Below the pieces are notes generated by a model. That model did no database searches. It was not told the origin of the DNA and saw only the letters and a program-made list of their open reading frames with translations. A DNA stretch of 43,409 bases from an uncultured Gammaproteobacteria bacterium (lineage in GTDB: Bacteria; Pseudomonadota; Gammaproteobacteria; Steroidobacterales; Woeseiaceae): the NCBI GenBank assembly GCA_937899415.1, contig CALBPI010000013.1, positions 1 through 43,409 on the forward strand, given 5' to 3'. Positions 9,336 through 15,765 of the stretch are shown one piece after another. The number at the start of each line of letters is the position of its first letter. Within the stretch, counting starts at the first letter, position 1. Position numbers and translations under genes: made by a program.

Positions 9336-9707
9336 CTAACGGTGCTGATCGACAAGGATGGGGTTGCCATCGGGGTCGATCACAACAAAGTGCTCCGGCC
9401 CCTCGGTCGTCTCATCGGCCTCGCGAAAGAACTCCACGCCGGTTGCCTTGATCTGTTTCTGCAGCTCACGCACATCGGTGAATTCGTCCAGGTTTTGCGC
9501 GTTGGCATCCCAGCCCGGATTGAAGGTGAGTGTGTTCTTTTTGATGTGGCCAGCGAAAAGTCCCAGCGTGAGCGTGGGGCTTCTCATCATGAGCCAACCC
9601 TGGTCGGAGTAGTCGCCCAGCGTCTCGAAGCCCAGCTTCTCGTAAAACTCACGCGATGCCTTGATGTCGGCCACGTTGAGGCTGATCGAAAATGTGCCCA
9701 GTTCCAT
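9336..9707 (-). CDS. VOC (glyoxalase/bleomycin-resistance fold) protein (123 aa)
   Basis: A single vicinal-oxygen-chelate domain: FSISLNVADIKASREFYEKLGF at the start, and EHFVVIDPDGNPILVDQH at the end. The metal-ligand pattern is incomplete for a classical glyoxalase I, so the reaction cannot be named. AGGGAGA precedes the ATG. It starts 30 nt after the DUF4199 gene on the same strand and is probably the last gene of a three-gene unit with the LuxR regulator. Confidence 0.88.
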   Translation of the reverse strand: MELGTFSISLNVADIKASREFYEKLGFETLGDYSDQGWLMMRSPTLTLGLFAGHIKKNTLTFNPGWDANAQNLDEFTDVRELQKQIKATGVEFFREADETTEGPEHFVVIDPDGNPILVDQHR

Positions 9708-9737
9708 GTCTTATCTCCCTCTGTCTTGTTGTTGCGC

Positions 9738-10262
9738 TCAGGCCGGCAGGACGCCGGGCTTGCGCAGAATGGCGGCCGAGATCAGCGACACGATGGCGCC
9801 GACCGGAAAGATCTCGGAAAAGGTAATGGGGATACGGAACCAGGGCTTGCCGTAGTTCTCTGTCATCGCGGCCATTTGTGCCTCCACTTCGGCAATCCGT
9901 GCCGCGTCGGCGCCCGCCGCGCGTTCCGCCGCAATCACGCCGTCCGAGTACTCACTGATAAACGCGTAGTCGCTCGTGTAGAGAAACAACTCCCAGACGG
10001 ACACGTAGGCGACGCCGGCGACGGCAGCGATCCCGAGTCCAAGCAGAAACGCCTGCCCGAATCTAATGACGCCGCCGAGCTCCCTGTCGCGGTAGCGCTT
10101 GATGGCGATGAAGATCAGCGAAAAGGCCACCAGCATCAGCGTGTAGCCGAACGCCTCGCCGGCCGCGAAGCTGTCCTGGCCGCCCGCAACCATGCCGATG
10201 ATCATGGGCGTAATGACGAGCAGCCCCGACATCGCACCAAACTTGAGAATGTAGCCCTGCAT
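9738..10262 (-). CDS. DUF4199 integral membrane protein (174 aa)
   Basis: Four predicted membrane segments: about residues 6-25, 36-52, 67-90 and, after a long soluble loop, near the C-terminus. The soluble loop (TSDYAFISEYSDGVIAAERAAGADAARI) and the overall order match DUF4199. The ATG at 10262 is preferred over the upstream frame because it begins directly at the hydrophobic helix. It lies 99 nt downstream of the LuxR-type gene, with two short inverted repeats between them. Function unknown; possibly the partner or target of the membrane-anchored regulator. Confidence 0.82.
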   Translation of the reverse strand: MQGYILKFGAMSGLLVITPMIIGMVAGGQDSFAAGEAFGYTLMLVAFSLIFIAIKRYRDRELGGVIRFGQAFLLGLGIAAVAGVAYVSVWELFLYTSDYAFISEYSDGVIAAERAAGADAARIAEVEAQMAAMTENYGKPWFRIPITFSEIFPVGAIVSLISAAILRKPGVLPA

Positions 10263-10320
10263 CTGTGTCTCCCCCTGTGTGACGAGCCCTGAATGCTCGC
10301 TACGGACCCACCACAACACC

Positions 10321-10338
10321 ATCACCCAAACGGGTGAT
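10321..10338. repeat. Inverted repeat ATCACCC-AAAC-GGGTGAT
   Basis: A perfect 7-bp inverted repeat with a 4-nt centre, about 60 bp upstream of the DUF4199 start. It could be an operator for the adjacent LuxR-type protein or an intercistronic hairpin. A second small inverted repeat (GGCG-N5-CGCC, 10341-10353) follows. Confidence 0.45.
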
Positions 10339-10361
10339 TTGGCGCTAATCGCCCGAATTCA

Positions 10362-10775
10362 CTACGGAATCAGCTTGAGCTCCCGCGACTTGTTGACGGC
10401 CTCCGTGCGCTTCGACACCGACAGCTTCGCATACAGATGCGCCACGTGCGTCTTGACGGTGTTCGGGGAAATACCCAGGTCGCGCGCGATTTCCTTGTTG
10501 GATTGCCCGGCTGCGAGTTGCTCCAGCACGGCGTACTCGCGATCCGAGATACCGAGCGACGCCAGGGCGCGATCGTTGATCTCGAAGGGCCCGGGCGGGT
10601 CACGTCGCGCCACGCGCAGGCCGACCCAGATCCCCAGGACAATAAAGATCAACGCCACGAGACCGATGACCCCGGACGTCGGTAGGCTGCGCATGAGGAA
10701 GCGGTACTCGAGCCACTCGAGTAAAAACGCCAAAGCAACAAGCGCGAGTGCGTAGCCAGCAATGCTGCGTTTCAC
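10362..10775 (-). CDS. Membrane-anchored LuxR-type transcriptional regulator (137 aa)
   Basis: Two N-terminal transmembrane helices (AGYALALVALAFLLEWL and VIGLVALIFIVLGIWVGL) are followed by a LuxR/GerE DNA-binding domain (ISDREYAVLEQLAAGQSNKE, DLGISPNTVKTHVAHLYAKL, residues about 75-130). There is no receiver domain. The GTG at 10775 gives the protein beginning VKRSIAGYALAL; the longer frame upstream has no coding character. A regulator fixed in the membrane must act on DNA brought to it. It leads the LuxR-DUF4199-VOC unit and probably controls it. Confidence 0.85.
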   Translation of the reverse strand: MKRSIAGYALALVALAFLLEWLEYRFLMRSLPTSGVIGLVALIFIVLGIWVGLRVARRDPPGPFEINDRALASLGISDREYAVLEQLAAGQSNKEIARDLGISPNTVKTHVAHLYAKLSVSKRTEAVNKSRELKLIP

Positions 10776-10908
10776 GGACGACCCGCCATCGCTATAGTGT
10801 AGCGCGGCCCGACCGAGCGCTCTGCCTCTGGAAGGCGCCCGTCCTGGAATTGCAATTGTCGGTCGCGTTTTGCCATCGATTCGCAGCAACGGTCATGTCA
10901 AACCATCG

Positions 10909-11316
10909 ATGCACGACGACTTATCACTGATTGAAGGCAACCTCCTCGTCTATGACGGAGACTGCCCTTTGTGCACGCGTTACGTGAAACTCATTCGACT
11001 GCGAGACAGCATCGGTGAAGTGGATCTTGTAAACGCACGTACGGATCACCCCGCCGTGGCGTCTCTCGCTCGCGCTGGTTACGACCTCAATGAAGGCCTC
11101 GCATTGATCGAGTCAGGCCAGGTGTACTTTGGGGCAGCCTGCATGACGCGCCTCGCGCTGCTGTCGACGCCAGTTGGGCTGTTCAATCGCATGAATGCCC
11201 GTCTGTTCCGTTCGCCGAGGGTCGCAGCGTGGCTGTATCCCTTTCTGAGGGCTGGTCGAAACGCGCTGCTATGGCTGCTCGGCCGCAGGCCCATCGTCGA
11301 CCGTGAGATGCCATAA
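10909..11316 (+). CDS. DCC-family thiol-disulfide oxidoreductase-like protein, DUF393 (135 aa)
   Basis: The family signature YDGDCPLC is present, giving a CxxC at Cys19/Cys22 in a thioredoxin-like context, followed by VDLVNARTD and a C-terminal hydrophobic stretch (VAAWLYPFLRAGRNALLWLLG). No signal peptide. The ATG at 10909 begins MHDDLSL. DUF393 proteins are annotated as putative redox proteins and are found near or fused to HTTM proteins in other bacteria; an HTTM gene lies 3 kb downstream on the same strand. It lies upstream of the Fur-box promoter, so it is not obviously in that operon. Confidence 0.88.
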   Translation: MHDDLSLIEGNLLVYDGDCPLCTRYVKLIRLRDSIGEVDLVNARTDHPAVASLARAGYDLNEGLALIESGQVYFGAACMTRLALLSTPVGLFNRMNARLFRSPRVAAWLYPFLRAGRNALLWLLGRRPIVDREMP

Positions 11317-11330
11317 GCCATATATCACAA

Positions 11331-11359
11331 TTGCAAATGCGAATCATTCTCATTATTAT
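11331..11359 (+). promoter_or_regulatory. Sigma-70 promoter of the iron-regulated operon
   Basis: TTGCAA (11331-11336), a 17-nt spacer and TATTAT (11354-11359) form a good promoter. The spacer is filled by the Fur box. The ATG of the first gene follows 45 nt downstream, with GGGAG upstream of it. Confidence 0.7.
11336..11354. promoter_or_regulatory. Fur box
   Basis: AATGCGAATCATTCTCATT is a 19-bp interrupted palindrome with 8 of 9 arm positions matching, very close to the classical Fur box GATAATGATAATCATTATC. It sits between the -35 and -10 elements, so Fe-Fur would block transcription of the downstream lipoprotein/imelysin/HTTM/receptor genes. Confidence 0.82.
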
Positions 11360-11404
11360 TCGCTCCCTCATTTGCGCTTGGCGCAGTAATCAGGGTGGGA
11401 GACC

Positions 11405-12943
11405 ATGAATAAGAGATTCGCAGCAACACTGCTTTTTACGAGCCTTATTGCGCTCGCAGGATGTGAAGGTGACGACGGTTCACCGGGCGCCGCAGGCGCC
11501 ACGGGTGCCGCAGGCCCGGCTGGCCCCGCTGGCCCGGCAGGCACCAACGGCTCCAGCACAAGCGTCGATATCGTCGCTGACACGGTCACGACCGATGCCA
11601 ATGACATGCGCGGTCTGACCTTCGCGCAGGTCGGCGACAACGCCAACAAAATCTACGTCTCGGGCCATGTGGGCATCACCGATGACACCCGCCAGGTCGT
11701 GGTTGGTCGCTTCTTTGCCGACGGCTCGCTGGACACGAGCTTCGGTGGCGACGGCTTCGTTGAGCTTGAGGCTACTGCGACGGAAGGCAGCAGCGATGAG
11801 AATTCATACGGCGTTGCCGAGCTGCTCAACGGCGACGTGGTTGCTGTTGTGAATGCCCTCGACGCGGATGGCGGCCGTTCGGTCTACATGTTCCGACTCG
11901 CGCCCGATGGCACACAGGTACCGGGCTGGGGTGATGCTGACGGCAAAGTCGAAGTCGTCTTCGGCTATGCCAATGCCGACAACGCCACGTTCCCGGGCGC
12001 TCCTGCGGCACTGCCCTCCGATCTGGCATGGGATGTACAGACCGACCGCAGCGTGATGACCGACCGAGTCGTGGTATTTGGCCAGGGTTCGGCCAGCGAC
12101 GGCACGCGAACCGACCGGGATCGTTACGTGGCTCGTCTCGATGTCACCGCAACGGGTGCAACGACTGACCCGACTTTCAACAGTGGCAGCGCATTTACCT
12201 ACAACGCGACCGGTGTACTCAATGACAACAACCGTCGCGGCCTCGTCGAGGCGGACGGCAAAATTGTGTCTTCGGGCTACACCGACCTCGGTGGCGCGCT
12301 GGACAACCACATCTTCCTGATCCGTCTCAGTGCGGACGGCACACTGGACGCCGACTTCGGTGGCTTTAGTGATGAGCCGACGATTACGGCAACGCCCGGA
12401 ATCGCCGTGTTCAACCCGTTCAAGGTCGACCTCGGCTACGCCGAAGCCTACGCGGCCGGTTTCCAGCAAAGCACGCAGTCTTACGTGGTTGTCGGTTACG
12501 GCGCGACGACCAACGACACGACGCCTTCGACGCTGGGTTACGAAACGTCGCTTGCGCAGGACGTTGTGCTGTTCCGCGTCTCCAGCGGTGTCTCGGCAGG
12601 TATCGACACCGGCTTCGGCAACGTCGGCACGCAGGCAGTTCAAAGTGAAGGCCGGGGCTTCCCCACCAATGAAGACCGCGGTCGTCACATCGTGACGCTG
12701 CCGGATGATCGCGCCGTGGTGGCCGGTCGCATCGGCGGCAATCCTGCGGCCTTCGTGTTTACTGTCGACGGACAGCTCGATGACCGAGTGCTCGGCGACG
12801 GAATTGTGGAGCTGCCCAATGAGACAGTGAACAGCCAGTTCTTTGGCCTGGCCGTTTCACCAGAGGGTAATCGGGTCGCGCTGACCACCAATACCAACGA
12901 CAATGGTGCGCGCCTCGTTATTATGAAGCTCGCACTCGACTGA
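11405..12943 (+). CDS. Lipoprotein with collagen-like triplets and delta-60 repeats (512 aa)
   Basis: Lipobox IALAGC with Cys20, then about eight Gly-X-Y triplets (GSPGAAGATGAAGPAGPAGP and following) and a long domain of delta-60 repeats, for example GRFFADGSLDTSFGGDGF, RLSADGTLDADFGG and FTVDGQLDDRVLGDGI; such repeats are thought to form a beta-propeller. It is probably surface- or periplasm-facing and anchored in the outer membrane (no Asp at +2). It is the first gene behind the Fur-box promoter. No known iron ligand motif was recognised, so its role in iron metabolism is inferred from position only. Confidence 0.85.
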   Translation: MNKRFAATLLFTSLIALAGCEGDDGSPGAAGATGAAGPAGPAGPAGTNGSSTSVDIVADTVTTDANDMRGLTFAQVGDNANKIYVSGHVGITDDTRQVVVGRFFADGSLDTSFGGDGFVELEATATEGSSDENSYGVAELLNGDVVAVVNALDADGGRSVYMFRLAPDGTQVPGWGDADGKVEVVFGYANADNATFPGAPAALPSDLAWDVQTDRSVMTDRVVVFGQGSASDGTRTDRDRYVARLDVTATGATTDPTFNSGSAFTYNATGVLNDNNRRGLVEADGKIVSSGYTDLGGALDNHIFLIRLSADGTLDADFGGFSDEPTITATPGIAVFNPFKVDLGYAEAYAAGFQQSTQSYVVVGYGATTNDTTPSTLGYETSLAQDVVLFRVSSGVSAGIDTGFGNVGTQAVQSEGRGFPTNEDRGRHIVTLPDDRAVVAGRIGGNPAAFVFTVDGQLDDRVLGDGIVELPNETVNSQFFGLAVSPEGNRVALTTNTNDNGARLVIMKLALD

Positions 12944-12966
12944 TCGCAGTCCGTTGGAACTGAAGC

Positions 12967-12996
12967 GCCGGGCCTCTCGCTTGCGGGAGGCCCGGC
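12967..12996 (+). terminator. Intercistronic stem-loop (attenuating terminator)
   Basis: GCCGGGCCTC and GAGGCCCGGC form a perfect 10-bp GC-rich stem, extendable inside the loop, followed by a modest T-rich stretch (TCATCGTTTCT). It lies between the delta-60 lipoprotein and the imelysin gene and could reduce read-through, so the first gene would be made in excess. Confidence 0.65.
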
Positions 12997-13036
12997 GTCA
13001 TCGTTTCTCAAATACCCGTTCGCCGGAGGTATTGCC

Positions 13037-14314
13037 ATGACCACAAACCGAATGTCCGCTACGTCACGCGCTGCGGCGTCACGCTTTGGCGCGCTCATTG
13101 CTACGCTCATCGTTGCCGGTTGCGGCGGAGGCGGTGGGGGCAGCGATGCACCTCCAGTGACCACGCCGCCTCCGACAACGCCGCCGCCCGTTTCCGGCGA
13201 CGATGCCCGACGGGCCGTGCTCGCAGATATCGGCGCGAACATCATCCTCCCCGCCTTGCGCACATTCGACGATGACGCAATCGCACTGCAAACCGCATCA
13301 GCCAATTTTGCAGCGGCACCCGCAGACACGACGGTGCGCGATGCAGCCCGAGCGGCATGGTCTACGGCCATGACGTCGTGGCAGCGAAACGAAGTGCTGC
13401 AAGTTGGTCCCGCAGGCCGCTCATCGAATCCCGATGCTGTCGCAGGCGGGCAGGACTTCCGCGAGCTGATTTACTCATGGCCATTCACACTCGATGCTTG
13501 TGGTCTTGAGGCTGCCGCGGCAAACGGTGATGTCGTGGACAACACGACGGCCATCAATTTGACGGGCTTGGGCGCCATCGAGTATCTGCTTTACACCGAT
13601 GCAGCAGACCCTAACTGTACCGATCAACCTAACGCTGCCGCACGAGCGGCGCATATTGAAAAACTCGCAGATCGTGTCGCACTCTTGTCATCAACACTTC
13701 GCAATCGGTGGGAGCCTACAGGCGATAACTTCCTCGAGCAGTGGAGTACGGCCGGCTTATCGACGAGTGCGTTTTACAGCACACCGCAAGAAGCGCTCGA
13801 CGCTGTTTCCATTGCCTTGTTTTACGCCGAGAAAATCACAAAGGATCGTAAGGTCGCATTACCAACGGGGCTTCCAGCTACCGGCCTGGATTGCTCAGAT
13901 CCTGTCGCATGCCCGGAGTTTCTTGAGTCGTCGCTCTCGCGGCATTCAGGAGCCAACCTGATCGCAAACATGCAGACGTTTCGCGATGTTTGGACAGGCG
14001 TGGACGGTGGCATGGGCATGAACGACCTGCTTATTGGCATTGACCGTCAGGACCTTGCCGATGAGATCTTGGTCGAGATCGATGACTCGCTTGCTTTTCT
14101 CGCGACGATTGAGTCCGGAACCGGCTTTGACGCTGAGGTCGAGGCCATCACGGATGCCACAGAGTGTGCCAATGCATTCTCGGCCTCCGAGGGGCTGCCG
14201 CCCTGCGCGCTGCTCGGTCTCCTACGCACCGCGACCAATACGTTCCGGGGACCCATCGTCTCCGCACTAGGCCTCGCCGTGCCGCAGTCAGCCGCCGGCG
14301 ATAATGATGGCTGA
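13037..14314 (+). CDS. Imelysin-family (peptidase M75-like) lipoprotein (425 aa)
   Basis: Exported lipoprotein (lipobox IVAGC, Cys29, then a Gly-rich and Pro/Thr-rich linker) with one imelysin domain: VLADIGANIILPALRTFDDDAIAL, AARAAWSTAMTSWQRNEVLQVGP, and GLGAIEYLLY. The GxHxxE motif of classical imelysins reads GLGAIE here, with Gly in place of His, as in IrpA-like variants. Imelysins are iron-regulated envelope proteins of uncertain chemistry. CGGAGGT precedes the ATG. It is the second gene of the Fur-box transcription unit. Confidence 0.9.
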   Translation: MTTNRMSATSRAAASRFGALIATLIVAGCGGGGGGSDAPPVTTPPPTTPPPVSGDDARRAVLADIGANIILPALRTFDDDAIALQTASANFAAAPADTTVRDAARAAWSTAMTSWQRNEVLQVGPAGRSSNPDAVAGGQDFRELIYSWPFTLDACGLEAAAANGDVVDNTTAINLTGLGAIEYLLYTDAADPNCTDQPNAAARAAHIEKLADRVALLSSTLRNRWEPTGDNFLEQWSTAGLSTSAFYSTPQEALDAVSIALFYAEKITKDRKVALPTGLPATGLDCSDPVACPEFLESSLSRHSGANLIANMQTFRDVWTGVDGGMGMNDLLIGIDRQDLADEILVEIDDSLAFLATIESGTGFDAEVEAITDATECANAFSASEGLPPCALLGLLRTATNTFRGPIVSALGLAVPQSAAGDNDG

Positions 14315-14325
14315 GCACGCTGCCG

Positions 14326-15765
14326 ATGGCACCACAGACAGGAGCGATGGCACCGGATAGGCTGCGATCTCGTCCTGCGGCCCTGCTGCAGTCACTGCAA
14401 GCGCCGCGAGACATCGCGGCGCTTGCCGTGTTTCGCATCCTGATTGGCGGGCTTATGTGCGTGGGTGCGCTGCGCTTCATGGGCAACGGCTGGATAGAGC
14501 GGCTCTACGTCGAGCCCGATTTCCACTTCAAGTATTGGGGTTTCAGCTGGGTTCAGGTGCCCGACGCCACAGGCTTGTACCTGCTCTACGCCGGTATCGC
14601 GATCAGTGCATTCATGGTCGCGATTGGTGCGCTGTATCGCGTCGCGATCATTGTGTTCTGGTGCTTGTTTTCGTACGCGGAGCTCATGGATGTCACGACG
14701 TACCTGAACCACTATTACTTTATCAGTGTGCTCACACTGATCATGTGTTTTCTCTCCCCACACCGAGCCTGGTCCGTCGACGCTTGGCTGCGCCCGACGC
14801 TGCGCGCCGACACGCTGCCTGCGTGGCAAACCTACTGGCTTCGATTCCAGGTTGGATTGCTCTACTTCTACGCCGGGTGGGCCAAATTTGAGACAGACTG
14901 GCTGCTCCACGCGCAACCGCTGAACATCTGGTTGCCTCCCCACAGCGGCCTGCCATTACTTGGGCCCTTCCTCGAGATGCCCTGGGTGCATTTCGCCTTC
15001 TCATGGTTCGCCTTCCTGTTCGACACGCTGATTATCGGATTTATGTTGTGGCAGCGAACCCGCCCGTTCGCGTTTGTCGTCATACTTGTCTTTCACTACT
15101 TCACGCATCTGTTCTTCAACATCGGCCTGTTCCCTTTCATCATGGTGTTCTCGGTGTTGATCTTCTTCGAATCGGACTGGCCGCGCCGTCTTGCACGCCG
15201 TCTCCGCCTGCCGGTAGCGCATGCGCCTGCAGTAGTACCAGAATCAGACTCGATTCAGTGGCGCCCGCGCTCCGCTGCATTCGCGCTTGCGGTAGCTGCT
15301 TTTTGCGCCATTCAATTCCTCATGCCGTTGCGTCAGTGGTATTACCCGGGCACGGTGACCTGGCACGAACAGGGCATGCGTTTTTCATGGCGCGTGATGC
15401 TTCGGGACAAAGCGGGCAGCCTCGAGTACCGCGCGGTCGTCGGTGAGGAGCAGCGTATTGTTCTCGTCTCTCCGCACCGCTACTTGACCGAACAGCAATA
15501 CCGCGAAATGGTTGGCCAGCCCGACTTGATCTTGCAGCTGGCGCACCACATTCGTGACGATTTCGAAGGCCAGGGCTTAAGCCCGGTTGCTGTTTATGCT
15601 GATGCGCTCGTATCACTGAATGGGCGCGCAGCGCACCCATTAATTGACCCTGCTGTCGACCTCGCACAGACCAATCCCGGTCTGGCACGCGCGAACTGGA
15701 TTACCGATCCACCCACCGAACCTCCGCCGCTACAAAAGCCCCTGAGACTGGAACAAAGGCCATGA
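14326..15765 (+). CDS. HTTM protein, vitamin-K-dependent gamma-carboxylase-like (479 aa)
   Basis: An integral membrane protein homologous to the transmembrane part of human GGCX. Matching blocks are YLNHYYFISV...WSVDAWL, LLYFYAGWAKFETDWL and FHYFTHLFFNIGLFPF...DWPRRL. Lys187 in AGWAKFETDW aligns with the catalytic-base Lys218 of GGCX (AGVKKLDADW), and NHYY (His129) aligns with its NHSY. A soluble C-terminal domain follows (residues about 330-479). The first ATG has no clear Shine-Dalgarno; the Met at 14347 has AGGAG but only 2 nt away. It begins 11 nt after the imelysin stop codon and overlaps the receptor start by 4 nt (ATGA). Whether it carboxylates glutamate or does other quinone chemistry is unknown. 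Confidence 0.87.
   Translation: MAPQTGAMAPDRLRSRPAALLQSLQAPRDIAALAVFRILIGGLMCVGALRFMGNGWIERLYVEPDFHFKYWGFSWVQVPDATGLYLLYAGIAISAFMVAIGALYRVAIIVFWCLFSYAELMDVTTYLNHYYFISVLTLIMCFLSPHRAWSVDAWLRPTLRADTLPAWQTYWLRFQVGLLYFYAGWAKFETDWLLHAQPLNIWLPPHSGLPLLGPFLEMPWVHFAFSWFAFLFDTLIIGFMLWQRTRPFAFVVILVFHYFTHLFFNIGLFPFIMVFSVLIFFESDWPRRLARRLRLPVAHAPAVVPESDSIQWRPRSAAFALAVAAFCAIQFLMPLRQWYYPGTVTWHEQGMRFSWRVMLRDKAGSLEYRAVVGEEQRIVLVSPHRYLTEQQYREMVGQPDLILQLAHHIRDDFEGQGLSPVAVYADALVSLNGRAAHPLIDPAVDLAQTNPGLARANWITDPPTEPPPLQKPLRLEQRP

Noticed and set aside
9051-10292. A 413-codon plus-strand open frame across three leftward genes
   Set aside because: It is antisense to the S9, VOC and DUF4199 genes, which have clear domains; it reads as Arg/His/Asp-rich shadow typical of GC-rich DNA.
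11804-12688. A 294-codon minus-strand frame under the delta-60 lipoprotein
   Set aside because: It is a shadow of a gene with a lipobox and recognisable repeats; no ribosome-binding site or domain.
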